Shown piece after piece: positions 16,049 through 24,773 of a stretch of DNA of 64,000 nt. The notes beneath the pieces were generated by a model. That model searched no databases. It was given only the letters and a program-made list of their open reading frames with translations, and was not told the origin of the DNA. The stretch is taken from the NCBI RefSeq assembly GCF_003096715.1, contig NZ_QEOL01000015.1:62001-126000 (forward strand), read 5' to 3'. This DNA is from Paraburkholderia silvatlantica. Its GTDB lineage: Bacteria; Pseudomonadota; Gammaproteobacteria; Burkholderiales; Burkholderiaceae. Numbering within the stretch: the stretch's first letter is position 1; each line of letters opens with the position of its first letter. The translations under genes and the position numbers were made by a program.

Positions 16049-17449
16049 TTAGGCCGAATCGCTTGTCGCCCGCGCGGTTCGGCCGGCGGGCGCATTCGTA
16101 TTGGCCGCCGCGCTGTCGTGCGCCGGCAGCCCGCTCACCGCAGCCGTGAGCCCGCGCCCGCCCGGGTTGTTGCGCAGCGTGAACGTCAGGCCATGACGCT
16201 GCGCGATGCGCGCCACGATCGAAAGGCCGAGCCCGCTGCCCGTACCCTGTGCATGATCGCCGCGAAAGAAGCGGTCGAGCACGCGTTCGAGATCGCCTTC
16301 GGGAATCCCGGGCCCGTTATCGATGACTTCGAAGCCGAGCGTGTCCTGCGAACGTGTGAGCACGAGATCGATCTTGCCGCCTGTCGGCGTGTAGCGAATC
16401 GCGTTGTCCAGCAGGTTGTTCAGCAGGGTGTTCAGGCCGTGCGCATCGGCGTTCACATTGCAGATGCACTCGGGCGTCACGGGCGGCCGCGACTCCAGGC
16501 CGAGGTCGATGCCTTTTTCCTCCGCGAGCAGCGAGAAGTCGCCGATGGCCTGCTCGCCCAGGCGCCGCAGGCTCACGACCGTGGCGGGCGTGCTCCCCTG
16601 CGCGTCTTCGCGCGCGAGCGTGAGCAATTGCTGCACGAGGCGGATCGTGCGGTTCAGGCGCGTTTGCATGCGCTCGAGCGTGCGCGGCTCGCCGCTGAGC
16701 GTGCCGTCGTGCAGCGCGGCCTGCCATTGCAGCTTGAGCGCGGCGAGCGGCGAGCGCAGTTCGTGCGCCGCGTCGGCGATGAAGGTGCGCTGCGCCTGCG
16801 AAGCCGCGTTCAGGCGGTCCAGCAGATCGTTTAGCGCGACGACTAGCGGGCGCAGTTCGACCGGCACCGAGCCATCGAGGCGCAACGGCTCCAGCTCGTG
16901 CGCCGAGCGCGAAGCGAGCAGCGCTGACAGCGCGCCCACCGGCGCGAGCCCGCGCGTCACCACGAACAGCAGGAGCACGATGGCCACCGGCACGAGCAGT
17001 GCGAGCGGCCACAACGTATGCAGCGCGAGGTGCAGCGCCAGCCCGTCGCGCACGGAAATGGGCTGGGCGACCTGAACGAAGCGGTTCGGTTGCGCGATAC
17101 CGTACACGCGCCAATGCACCTCGTCGTGCTCGATCGTGCGAAAGCCCGTGGCCTGGCGCGGCAGCACCGGCGTTTCCTGCGAGCGATAAACCAGCTTGCC
17201 GTCCCGGTCCCAGATCTGGATGAGAATGCGATCGTCGGCGATCTCGTCGAAGCCGGGGCCGGACTGCTCGACCTCGCGCGCCATCGTGGCGTTCGCGGGC
17301 AAGGAAAGCGCTACGGCATGCAGCTCGTAATCGAACAGCTCGCCCGCTTCTTCGCGCGCGCTGTGAAAAATGCCGAAGCCGGCCATGACGAAAGCGGCCG
17401 CGAAACCGCAGATGAGCCAGCCCAGCAGACGGCGGCGGATGGAATTCAT
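16049..17449 (-). CDS. Two-component sensor histidine kinase (QseC/TctE type)
   Basis: 466 residues with membrane segments at about 8-28 and 147-166 enclosing a periplasmic sensor of roughly 115 residues. The phosphoaccepting His229 lies in FIADAAHELRSPLAALKL; the N-box is NLLDNAIRYTP (about 345-355), G1 DNGPGIPEGD (about 377-386) and G2 GTGSGLGLSIV (about 402-412). All catalytic boxes are intact. The start codon overlaps the response regulator stop as ATGA, so the pair is translationally coupled. The frame continues upstream through the regulator gene in another reading, which is not coding. Signal unknown; the length and layout fit QseC or TctE. Confidence 0.92.
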   Translation of the reverse strand: MNSIRRRLLGWLICGFAAAFVMAGFGIFHSAREEAGELFDYELHAVALSLPANATMAREVEQSGPGFDEIADDRILIQIWDRDGKLVYRSQETPVLPRQATGFRTIEHDEVHWRVYGIAQPNRFVQVAQPISVRDGLALHLALHTLWPLALLVPVAIVLLLFVVTRGLAPVGALSALLASRSAHELEPLRLDGSVPVELRPLVVALNDLLDRLNAASQAQRTFIADAAHELRSPLAALKLQWQAALHDGTLSGEPRTLERMQTRLNRTIRLVQQLLTLAREDAQGSTPATVVSLRRLGEQAIGDFSLLAEEKGIDLGLESRPPVTPECICNVNADAHGLNTLLNNLLDNAIRYTPTGGKIDLVLTRSQDTLGFEVIDNGPGIPEGDLERVLDRFFRGDHAQGTGSGLGLSIVARIAQRHGLTFTLRNNPGGRGLTAAVSGLPAHDSAAANTNAPAGRTARATSDSA

Positions 17450-18108
17450 TCCGCTCTCTTGAGCCGGTAACCCACGCCGCGCACGGTCACGATCTGGTCG
17501 GTGCCAATCTTGCGGCGCAAGCTGTGCACATGCACCTCGATCGCGTTGCTGCCGACTTCCTCGCCCCAGCCGTACATGCGCTCTTCGAGTTCGGCCTTCG
17601 TGAACACGCGCGCGGGCTGCTCGATGAGCACGCGCAGCAGCGCGAATTCGCGCGGCACGAGCGCGACGCTTTCGCCGTCTTTCGTCACCTCGTGCGCGGC
17701 GGGGTCGAGCGCGAGACCGCCGTGCGTGTAGACGGGCTGTTTCTGGCCCGTGCGGCGGCGGAGCATGGCGCGCGTACGGGCGGCCAGTTCGTCGAGATCG
17801 AAGGGCTTGATCAGGTAGTCGTCGGCGCCCGCGTCGAGCCCGGCGATGCGGTCCGTCACGGAGTCGCGCGCGGTCAGGATCAGCACGGCCGCTTCGCCGC
17901 CCTTGCGGCGGTAGCCGTTCAGCACCTCGATCCCATCCTTTTTCGGCAGCCCGAGATCGAGCAGCACGAGGTCGTACACATCGTTGCCGAGCGAAAGCTC
18001 CGCTTCCCGCCCGTCGCGCGCCCAGTCGACGGCATGACCCTCGCGGCGCATCGAGTCGAGCACCGTTTCGGCAATCATCTCGTCGTCTTCCACCAGCAAC
18101 AGGCGCAT
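17446..18108 (-). CDS. OmpR/PhoB-family response regulator (QseB/TctD type)
   Basis: 220 residues: receiver domain with acidic pocket VEDDE (8-10), phosphoacceptor Asp51 in LVLLDLGLPKKDG, Thr79 and Lys101 (DDYLIKPFD), then a winged-helix DNA-binding domain ending with GSNAIEVHVHSLRRKIGTDQIVTVRGVGYRLK. The ATG at 18108 has a GGGGGAG ribosome site; an upstream TTG at 18123 would include that site in the coding sequence. It is the first gene of the pair with the kinase. Target genes are unknown; a citrate/tricarballylate or quorum-type regulon is suggested only by family resemblance. Confidence 0.92.
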   Translation of the reverse strand: MRLLLVEDDEMIAETVLDSMRREGHAVDWARDGREAELSLGNDVYDLVLLDLGLPKKDGIEVLNGYRRKGGEAAVLILTARDSVTDRIAGLDAGADDYLIKPFDLDELAARTRAMLRRRTGQKQPVYTHGGLALDPAAHEVTKDGESVALVPREFALLRVLIEQPARVFTKAELEERMYGWGEEVGSNAIEVHVHSLRRKIGTDQIVTVRGVGYRLKRAE

Positions 18109-18251
18109 CGCTCGCTCCCCCAATTACTATCGTTACATTGTCGCTCATCCCGGCTTAACCGGTGCTTAAGCGGCACGACGAGGGGGAGCAGGGCAGTCAG
18201 TCGAAGCGTATTCGAATGAGGATTGCGAGAGCCGCGCTGAGTTCGTAACGC

Positions 18252-19166
18252 TTACAGACCGACGTCCGGCAGGGCGGGGCGCGTGGCGAGCGCCTTCTCG
18301 ACCACCGCCTTCACGTGCGCGAGCGCTTCGCCTTCGAGCGCCAGGCGCGGCGGGCGCGTGATCGCGCTGCCGCGGCCCACCAGTTCCTCGCACAGCTTGA
18401 TGCACTGCACGAGGTCGGGGCGCGCGTCGAGATGCAGCAGCGGCATGAACCAGCGGTAGAGCGCGAGCGCTTCGTCAAAGCGCTTTTGTTTCGCGAGACG
18501 GAAGAGCGTTTCGCCTTCCTTCGGGAATACGTTCGACATGCCCGACACCCAGCCTTGCGCGCCCACGGCCACGCTTTCGACCAATACGTCGTCGAGGCCC
18601 GCGAACAGCACGAAGCGCTCGCCCACGGCGTTGCGCAGATCGATGAAACGGCGCGTATCGCCCGACGAATCCTTGAAGCAGACGATATTTTCGCAATCCT
18701 GAAGAGCGATGAGGATGTCGGGCGTGACGTCGTTCTTGTAGATCGGCGGATTGTTGTAGACCATCACCGGCACGTCGGTGCTGGAAGCCACGGCGCGGAA
18801 ATGCGCGGCCGTTTCGTGCGGCTTGGAGGAATACACGAGCGCCGGCATGACCATCACGCCGTCCACGCCTACGCGCGCCGCTTCTTTCACGGTTTGGCGC
18901 GCGAACTCGGTGGTGAATTCGGCGACGCCGGCAATCACCGGCACCTTGCCGCCTGCCGCGTCGCGCGCGGCCTCGATCACCGCAATTTTTTCATGCGTCG
19001 CGAGCGAGGTGTTTTCGCCGACGGTGCCGCACACCACGAGGCCCGACACGCCGTCCTTGACGAGGTTGCTCACCACCCGGTGCGTGGCGTCGATATCGAC
19101 TGAAAAGTCCGCCTTGAATTGCGTGCTGACGGCGGGAAACACCCCGCTCCACTGGATCGCGCTCAC
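18252..19166 (-). CDS. DapA-family lyase, probable 1-pyrroline-4-hydroxy-2-carboxylate deaminase
   Basis: 304-residue TIM barrel of the dihydrodipicolinate synthase/N-acetylneuraminate lyase family. The Schiff-base lysine is in CFKDSSGD, the catalytic Tyr in VYNNPPIY and the substrate loop is GTVGENTSL. Its place next to a hydroxyproline epimerase and a three-subunit dehydrogenase identifies it as the deaminase (LhpC/HypD role) that converts 1-pyrroline-4-hydroxy-2-carboxylate to 2-oxoglutarate semialdehyde and ammonia. Starts with GTG after AAGGAG. A 179-base gap separates it from the AraC regulator, so it may have its own promoter. Confidence 0.87.
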   Translation of the reverse strand: MSAIQWSGVFPAVSTQFKADFSVDIDATHRVVSNLVKDGVSGLVVCGTVGENTSLATHEKIAVIEAARDAAGGKVPVIAGVAEFTTEFARQTVKEAARVGVDGVMVMPALVYSSKPHETAAHFRAVASSTDVPVMVYNNPPIYKNDVTPDILIALQDCENIVCFKDSSGDTRRFIDLRNAVGERFVLFAGLDDVLVESVAVGAQGWVSGMSNVFPKEGETLFRLAKQKRFDEALALYRWFMPLLHLDARPDLVQCIKLCEELVGRGSAITRPPRLALEGEALAHVKAVVEKALATRPALPDVGL

Positions 19167-19345
19167 TGTGACTCACTCCTTGAATGCGTAGCGGCTCGCG
19201 CCGGTACCTGTTGAATATGAGTGGAGTATCGCTGTCCAATTCGTTTGACGCTTGGGGCCTTTCGCGCTTCAAAAAGACGAAATCTGCATAGTCCTCCGCC
19301 GTGTTCAGCGGCCCGGGGACAATCCTCGGCACGCTGTCGCGAGGC

Positions 19346-20128
19346 TCAAGTACCCGGCGTCTGCGCGCTTTCCGGCGTTTGCAGCAACGCGCGATACTGG
19401 CTTGGCGTGACGCCCACCGTGGCCTTGAATTGCCGCGTGAACGCGCTGTGATCGTTATAGCCGCACTGCGTGGCGATGTCGGTGATGCTCAGGTCGCTCG
19501 CGAGCAGCGCCGAGGCGGCGTCCAGACGCGTTTTCAGCAGCATCTGGCGCGGCGTGAGGTGAAAGATCTTGTGGAAGTACCGCTCGATCTGCGCCACCGA
19601 CATGTTGATGAGCTTCGCCAGATGCGCGAGCTTGAGCGGTTGCGCATAATTGTCCTGGATATACTTCGCGGCGACCGCGAGCCGCTGGTAAGCGGGGTGC
19701 GTACCTTCGGCGGCCTGCAGGTCGCGCGAAATGCCCGCCACGCCCAGCACGCGGCCGTGCGCGTCGTGCAGCGGGACTTTCGAGGTGAGACACCAGCCCG
19801 GCTGCCGGCCCGGATACAGATGCAGTTCGAGCTGGTCGATGAGACTGCTGCCGAGCCGCACCACGGCCTGGTCCTGCGCGGTATAGCTGTGGCCGAAGCG
19901 CGAGGGAAAGACCTGCTCGGCCGTCTTGCCGAGCAGCGCGCGTTTTTCCTTGAGGCCGCAGCGCGCGGCGAGCGTGGTGTTCACGATCACGTAGCGCGCC
20001 TCGTGATCCTTCACGAAGAACACCACGTCGGGCATGGTGTCGAACAGCGGTTCGAGCATGGTGAAATGCGCGACTATCTGTGCAAACGTGGCGTTGTCGA
20101 GGGCGGCGGGCAGGACCAGTTCGGGCAT
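19346..20128 (-). CDS. AraC-family regulator with PAS sensor, hydroxyproline island
   Basis: 260 residues. The N-terminal half is a PAS fold (MPDVVFFVKDHEARYVIVNTTLAARCG ... GVAGISRDLQ) and the C-terminal 100 residues are two AraC helix-turn-helix motifs (LKLAHLAKLINMSVAQIERYF and SITDIATQCGYNDHSAFTRQFKATVGVTPSQYR). It sits in the minus-strand hydroxyproline gene group between the dehydrogenase and deaminase genes, the position occupied by LhpR/HypR-type activators. A ligand binding in the PAS pocket, perhaps a hydroxyproline derivative, is likely but not shown. Confidence 0.88.
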   Translation of the reverse strand: MPELVLPAALDNATFAQIVAHFTMLEPLFDTMPDVVFFVKDHEARYVIVNTTLAARCGLKEKRALLGKTAEQVFPSRFGHSYTAQDQAVVRLGSSLIDQLELHLYPGRQPGWCLTSKVPLHDAHGRVLGVAGISRDLQAAEGTHPAYQRLAVAAKYIQDNYAQPLKLAHLAKLINMSVAQIERYFHKIFHLTPRQMLLKTRLDAASALLASDLSITDIATQCGYNDHSAFTRQFKATVGVTPSQYRALLQTPESAQTPGT

Positions 20129-20218
20129 CGCGAGGCGCCTGGGGCGGGATCGGCGGAAATCACCATTGTGCCGATTTGCGCACGCCCGCGCATCTGCAAG
20201 AAAAAAATGCGTGTGGCG

Positions 20219-21487
20219 CTATGCCGTCATCTGTGCGTGCAGCAAGGTGTCGATGCGCGCGGGCGAGAACGGCGGGCGCTGGCCGTTTTGCGGCCAGCCG
20301 AAGCAGAACGCCGCTGCGTCGCCGCAAATCTTGCCCTGGCAGGGACCCATGCCGCAGCGTGTCTGCAGCTTGGCGTCGCGCCACGACGCGTGGCGCGCAA
20401 CGTCGCGAAAGGCGACGTCCTCGCAACGGCAAAACACGGTGTCGGGCTGCGGGAGCGCCCGCAACGCGGGTGAGAGTTCGAACGCCGCGTGCAGGCGCAT
20501 GGCGAAACGGCGGTAACGCTCGCGCCCGGCAAACAGGTGCCGGGCGTTCGCGTCGTCCCCGAGCGCAGCGTATGCCGCGATGCGTCCTTCCATCGCCGCG
20601 AGTTCCATGCCGCCCACGCCCGTGCATTCGCCGGCCGCATAAATGGCTTCGGCGGAGGTCTGCTGCCATTCGTTCACGGCGATGGCGGGAGCACCCGCAT
20701 GGGTTTCGAGGCGGCAACCCAGCGCTTCGCCAAGGCCTGTATTCGGCACGAGGCCATAGGCGCACGCGATCCGGTCGCATTCGACCAGCACTTCGCCGTT
20801 GCCGCGCCGCGCGCGCGCGTGCGTCACGCGCGTCGTGCCGATCGCTTCGGCAATATACGCATCGCACCAGTAAGGCGTGGCGCGCAGATCGAAGCGCATG
20901 CGCAGTGCCTGTGCGAGTTTCGCGGGCGTATGGACGAGACCTGCCGCGAAGCGGCGCACCGCCTGGGGCGACGCCTGCTCGACGATAGCGGCGATCGCCG
21001 CGCCATGCTGGCGCGCGGTGACGGCGGCGGCCCACAGCAACGGCCCGCTGCCCGCGATGACGATGCGTTCGCCGCGCACGGGCATCCCGCCTTTGATGAG
21101 CGCCTGCAAGCCTCCCGCGCCCGTGATGCCCGGCAAGGTCCAGCCAGGATAGGGCAGGAAGCGCTCGCGCGCACCCGCGGCGACGATGAGCTTGCCGTAA
21201 GCGAGCGTGAGCGCACGGTCGGGACGCTGGGCGAGCAATCGCCGCCCGGGAAGCGCCTGCACGATGCGGGTTGCGCTTAGCAGCGCGACGTTGCTGCGCG
21301 CCGCGAGGGCGTCGAGCACGGCGCGCGCGGGGCCAGCTGCGCGATGACCGGGGCCCTGACGCCAGATCTGGCCGCCAGGCAGCGCATTGTCATCGACGAT
21401 GCCGACGCTTGCGCCCGCCTGTGCGGCGGCGTGCGCGGCGTTCAATCCGGCGGGTCCGGCGCCAATGATCAGGATATCGAATTTCAT
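20219..21487 (-). CDS. D-hydroxyproline dehydrogenase, FAD/[2Fe-2S] alpha-type subunit
   Basis: 422 residues. N-terminal FAD-binding Rossmann motif IIGAGPAGLNAAHAAAQAGASVGIVDD, a second dinucleotide fold around VIAGSGPLLWAAAVTARQHG, and a C-terminal BFD-type [2Fe-2S] motif CRCEDV ... CGMGPCQGKICG. This is the large electron-transfer subunit of heteromeric D-hydroxyproline/sarcosine-type dehydrogenases. The start at 21487 overlaps the preceding ferredoxin-like gene by four bases, so the complex is made from one coupled transcript. It oxidises cis-4-hydroxy-D-proline together with the beta and gamma subunits. Confidence 0.88.
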   Translation of the reverse strand: MKFDILIIGAGPAGLNAAHAAAQAGASVGIVDDNALPGGQIWRQGPGHRAAGPARAVLDALAARSNVALLSATRIVQALPGRRLLAQRPDRALTLAYGKLIVAAGARERFLPYPGWTLPGITGAGGLQALIKGGMPVRGERIVIAGSGPLLWAAAVTARQHGAAIAAIVEQASPQAVRRFAAGLVHTPAKLAQALRMRFDLRATPYWCDAYIAEAIGTTRVTHARARRGNGEVLVECDRIACAYGLVPNTGLGEALGCRLETHAGAPAIAVNEWQQTSAEAIYAAGECTGVGGMELAAMEGRIAAYAALGDDANARHLFAGRERYRRFAMRLHAAFELSPALRALPQPDTVFCRCEDVAFRDVARHASWRDAKLQTRCGMGPCQGKICGDAAAFCFGWPQNGQRPPFSPARIDTLLHAQMTA

Positions 21488-21759
21488 GGCGCTGCATTCC
21501 CGGTGACGACCTTCATGCCCGCGACGCAGACCGTCTGGCATGCAAGCCGATGCGGCACGCCGTCGATGGTGACGCGGCACTCCTGGCAGATGCCCATGCC
21601 GCACAACGGCCCGCGCAGCGCGCCGCTCACCGAACGCCGCGTGACGGGCGCGGCGCGCTCTGCATGTGCGGCGATGGCGACAGCTGCTGCAACCGAGCTG
21701 CCCGGCGCGACGCCCACTTTGCGCCCATCGATCGTCAACGTCGTATTGGATTCAGGCAT
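21484..21759 (-). CDS. D-hydroxyproline dehydrogenase, ferredoxin-like [2Fe-2S] gamma subunit
   Basis: 91 residues from the ATG at 21759. The plant-type ferredoxin cluster motif reads CGMGICQECRVTIDG with a fourth Cys in RLACQTVC. Small proteins of this kind (Fer2_4) accompany the FAD subunits of D-hydroxyproline, sarcosine and opine dehydrogenases. Its start overlaps the end of the beta subunit by eight bases and its stop overlaps the start of the alpha subunit by four, a tightly coupled order that argues for a stoichiometric complex. Confidence 0.86.
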   Translation of the reverse strand: MPESNTTLTIDGRKVGVAPGSSVAAAVAIAAHAERAAPVTRRSVSGALRGPLCGMGICQECRVTIDGVPHRLACQTVCVAGMKVVTGNAAP

Positions 21760-22912
21760 GCACGGCCCCATGGTCGGCGAAGCGGGCAGGGAGATAGGGC
21801 GTCGCGTCGATATCGGCGTCGCGTCCGAGCATCTGCGCGGCAATCAGCTTCGCGGTGCCGAGCGCCGTGGTCACGCCGAGGCCCTCGTGTCCGGTGGCGA
21901 GCCACGTGGACGGATGGCTGCCTTCATCGGCAAACGAGGCGGCCGGGCCGATCAGCGGCATGCCATCGCTCGATGCGGGGCGAAATCCCGTCCATGCGCG
22001 AATCGCATTGAGCGCGGGCAGTTGCGGCAGATATTCGGTCGCGCGGTGCAGCATGCGCGCGAGCATTGCCGGCTCGACGGCGGGGTCCGTGCTGTCGAAC
22101 TGCCGCGACGAGCCGATCAGCAGTTGCCCGGTCGGCCGCGGCTGCACGTTGAACGCGACCGAGGTGCCGCTCGCGTTGTGCGCGCTCTTGATGTAGCCGA
22201 GTTCGAGAATCTGATGGCGAATCGTGCCGGGATAGCGGTCGGTAATGAGCAGGTGTCCCTTCTTCGCCTGCAGCGGCAGGCGCGGCAGCAAGTCGAGCGC
22301 CTGCAGGCCGTTCGCGATCAGGACAGCGTCCGCGCCGACGACCTCGCCATCGGCGAGGTGCACGCCCGCGCGATCGATGCGCGCGACCTGCGTTTGCGTG
22401 CGGCAGGTCATGCGGCCGCGAACCGGTTGCTCGAGCAGCCATGCTGCTACGGCAGGCGCATAAACCACGGCGTCGTTCTCGACGATCATGCCGCCTGCGA
22501 GGCCTTTGCGCAGGCCGGGTTCCGCTTCGCGCAACTGGCGTGCATCCTGCATCGAGCACGTCACGCCCTGGCGTTGCAGCGCCTGCTGACGTGTTTGCGC
22601 GAGCGTCAGTTCTTCTTCGTCGGCGGCGACCCAGAGCGTGCCGCAGCGCAGGAACGCATGGCGATCGTCGAGACGCGGCGCAAGCGCGTGCCATAGCCCC
22701 AGCGACCACGCACTCAACGCGAATTCGGCGGGCGTGTCGTCCATCACGACGAGGTGGCCCATGCCGGCAGCCGTCACGCCGCCGCCAGCACCGGCGCGTT
22801 CGATGACGAGGACGTTCAGGCCCTGCGCCGCGAGTTCATGCGCGCATGCGGCGCCCACGATGCCCGCGCCGATCACGACGACATCGTGTCGGCCGCTCGA
22901 ACCTTGCGTCAC
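21752..22912 (-). CDS. D-hydroxyproline dehydrogenase, DAO-family FAD beta subunit
   Basis: 386 residues with the FAD motif DVVVIGAGIVGAACAHELAAQGLNVLVIER and the DAO-fold C-terminal region FRPASSDGMPLIGPA ... GHEGLGVTTALGTAKLIAAQMLG. It is the catalytic subunit that removes hydride from cis-4-hydroxy-D-proline to give 1-pyrroline-4-hydroxy-2-carboxylate. Its first four bases overlap the epimerase stop and its end overlaps the ferredoxin subunit. Alternative substrates in the same family are sarcosine, D-proline and opines; the epimerase next door favours hydroxyproline. Confidence 0.88.
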   Translation of the reverse strand: MTQGSSGRHDVVVIGAGIVGAACAHELAAQGLNVLVIERAGAGGGVTAAGMGHLVVMDDTPAEFALSAWSLGLWHALAPRLDDRHAFLRCGTLWVAADEEELTLAQTRQQALQRQGVTCSMQDARQLREAEPGLRKGLAGGMIVENDAVVYAPAVAAWLLEQPVRGRMTCRTQTQVARIDRAGVHLADGEVVGADAVLIANGLQALDLLPRLPLQAKKGHLLITDRYPGTIRHQILELGYIKSAHNASGTSVAFNVQPRPTGQLLIGSSRQFDSTDPAVEPAMLARMLHRATEYLPQLPALNAIRAWTGFRPASSDGMPLIGPAASFADEGSHPSTWLATGHEGLGVTTALGTAKLIAAQMLGRDADIDATPYLPARFADHGAVHA

Positions 22913-23859
22913 GCGGGAATGCCCCAGGCGAACGGATCGTCGTCGTCGAAAATCAGTTTGGACTCCGCGCTAATATGCGCGCTGCCGCGTATGCTCGGGC
23001 GCACATGGCCGGCGGGGAGTTCGGGCGTGATTTCATAGCATGCTTCGAACACGCTGCCGATAATGCTTTCCTGGCGCCACCGCGCGCCGGGCGCGAGCGT
23101 GCCGTCCGCGGCGAGGCACGCGACCTTCGCACTCGTGCCGGTGCCGCACGGCGAACGGTCGTAGGCCTTGCCGGGACACAGCACGAAATTGCGGCTGTCG
23201 ATGCCCGCGACGTCCGAGTGCGCGAACAGTTCGATATGGTCGATCAGCGCGCCGTCCGCGCCGGTAATGCCATTCGCCTCGAGCGCCTGGCGCATGGCCC
23301 ACGTGGCTTCGGTGAGCGCTTCGACGTTGCGCGCTTCGAGCGTCAGGTCGTGATCGGCGACGAGGAAGAACCAGTTGCCGCCCCAGGCGATGTCGCCATG
23401 AACGCGGCCATAGCCGGGCACGTCGAGCGGCACGGCCTGGCGGTAGCGATACGCGGGCACGTTGCGCACGGTGACGCTGCCGTCGGCGTGCAGTTCGGCT
23501 TCGACGTTGCCGACCGGCGTTTCGATGCGATGCACGCCGGGCGCGATGCGCCCGAGATGCGCGAGCGAGGCGATGAGGCCGATGGTGCCGTGCCCGCACA
23601 TGCCGAGAAAGCCGACGTTGTTGAAGAAGATCACGCCGGCGGAGCAGGACGGATCATGCGGCTCGCAAAGCAGCGCGCCGACCATCACGTCCGAGCCGCG
23701 CGGCTCGTTGACGACACCCGCGCGCACGCGGTCGAAGTCGCGACGGAAACCGGCGAGGCGTTCGGCGAGCGGGCCGCGGCCCAGCTCCGGGCCGCCGGCG
23801 ATCACGAGGCGCGTGGGTTCGCCGCCCGTGTGGGAGTCGATAACGGTGAGGGTTTTCAT
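22909..23859 (-). CDS. 4-hydroxyproline 2-epimerase
   Basis: 316 residues of the proline racemase family. It interconverts trans-4-hydroxy-L-proline and cis-4-hydroxy-D-proline using two catalytic cysteines, seen in GMCGHGTIG and SPCGTGTSAK. The N-terminal SHTGGEPTRLVIAGGP is typical of 4-hydroxyproline epimerases. Both Cys are present, which excludes the dehydratase branch with Thr/Ser. The ATG at 23859 is the family start; upstream frame is not conserved in character. First gene of the minus-strand hydroxyproline dehydrogenase operon. Confidence 0.92.
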   Translation of the reverse strand: MKTLTVIDSHTGGEPTRLVIAGGPELGRGPLAERLAGFRRDFDRVRAGVVNEPRGSDVMVGALLCEPHDPSCSAGVIFFNNVGFLGMCGHGTIGLIASLAHLGRIAPGVHRIETPVGNVEAELHADGSVTVRNVPAYRYRQAVPLDVPGYGRVHGDIAWGGNWFFLVADHDLTLEARNVEALTEATWAMRQALEANGITGADGALIDHIELFAHSDVAGIDSRNFVLCPGKAYDRSPCGTGTSAKVACLAADGTLAPGARWRQESIIGSVFEACYEITPELPAGHVRPSIRGSAHISAESKLIFDDDDPFAWGIPA

Positions 23860-24001
23860 GCCGACAATCGTAGGCCGCGCCATTTTGGCCGTCTTGCTCG
23901 AACGGCCCATGCGCGGTGACGATTTCGGCATAGTGCGCCGGGCGTGAAAGCACGCCGCTCCCGGGGGAACCATGGCGCGCGCGCTTTCTTTAGCGCTCTC
24001 T

Positions 24002-24709
24002 TCAGTCTTTCGCGAGCGCCAGTTGCTCCAGTTGGCGCACCACTTCGGCGCGCAGGCGCGTCGGCATGTTCTGGTAGCCCAGCAGGTCGGAGATCCACAG
24101 GCCGTCCGCCGCGAGCCGGCAGATCATGAGCCGGGCGGCGGCTTCGAGCGGCAGCGGGTCGGGGCGCGTCCACTTTCGCATGGGCGCGGCGTAGCGCTCG
24201 CGAATCGCGGGGTCGGTCATCATCGCGGCCACCAGCACGCGCAGGACGTTGGTGCTGGCGGCGGGGCTCGTTTCGTCGAGCGTGGTGCGCAGGTAGGCGC
24301 GCGCGGCGGCGCCGTGTTTCGGCGCGCCTTGCGCCACGCCTTCGGCGATGCGCATATGCATCTGCTGCTCGAAGCGCGTGAGCGTCTGCTCGAAGAGCGC
24401 ATCGAGCAAGCCCTGCTTGTTGGCGAAGTGATACTGCAGCGCACCCTTGGTCACGCCCGCGCGTTCGGCCACGGCGTCGAGCGTCACGGCGGGCACGCCT
24501 TGATCGGTGGCGATATCGGAAGCTGCTTGCAGCAACTGCGCGCGCACCTGGGCCGGGGCTTTCTTGCGGCGCGTGCCGGCGGCAGGCGCCGCGTCCTTGC
24601 GCGCAGAACGAGGCTTCGGAGCCGAAGGGGCCGGTGGTGCCGCTGCGTCAGCCGCCTTCGCGCTGCGCCTTGTCGCGCGCGCGGGCGCCTTGACGGAGGA
24701 GTCTTTCAT
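24002..24709 (-). CDS. TetR-family regulator divergent from squalene-hopene cyclase
   Basis: 235 residues. A long basic Ala/Pro/Lys/Arg N-terminal tail of about 50 residues (KAPARATRRSAKAAD...) precedes the TetR helix-turn-helix (VRAQLLQAASDIATDQGVPAVTLDAVAERAGVTKGALQYHFANKQGLLDALFEQ); the rest is an all-helical ligand domain with the TetR_C pattern. The ATG at 24709 lies seven bases after a TATGAT -10 box, so the mRNA may be nearly leaderless; an in-frame ATG at 24721 overlaps that box. It probably represses its own gene and the divergent shc. Confidence 0.88.
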   Translation of the reverse strand: MKDSSVKAPARATRRSAKAADAAAPPAPSAPKPRSARKDAAPAAGTRRKKAPAQVRAQLLQAASDIATDQGVPAVTLDAVAERAGVTKGALQYHFANKQGLLDALFEQTLTRFEQQMHMRIAEGVAQGAPKHGAAARAYLRTTLDETSPAASTNVLRVLVAAMMTDPAIRERYAAPMRKWTRPDPLPLEAAARLMICRLAADGLWISDLLGYQNMPTRLRAEVVRQLEQLALAKD

Positions 24710-24716
24710 GGCGGCG

Positions 24717-24767
24717 ATCATACCATTGCAGACGTCGCTGCTAAACATTCCGTACGGATGGTATGAT
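24717..24767. promoter_or_regulatory. Symmetrical divergent promoter/operator between tetR and shc
   Basis: ATCATACCAT (24717-24726) and its exact inverse ATGGTATGAT (24758-24767) flank the region. Each arm holds an extended -10, TGGTATGAT, reading outward. The palindrome TCCGTACGGA (24749-24758) lies in the -35/-10 spacer of shc and suits a TetR dimer. From each -10 only six (shc) or seven (tetR) bases remain to the ATG, so both transcripts would be leaderless or nearly so. The -35 elements are poor, consistent with extended -10 promoters. Confidence 0.6.
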
Positions 24768-24773
24768 CCGCCG

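Noticed and set aside
16049..18148. 699-codon frame spanning both kinase and response regulator
   Set aside because: Its first 230 codons are an out-of-frame reading of the response regulator gene; the kinase begins at 17449.
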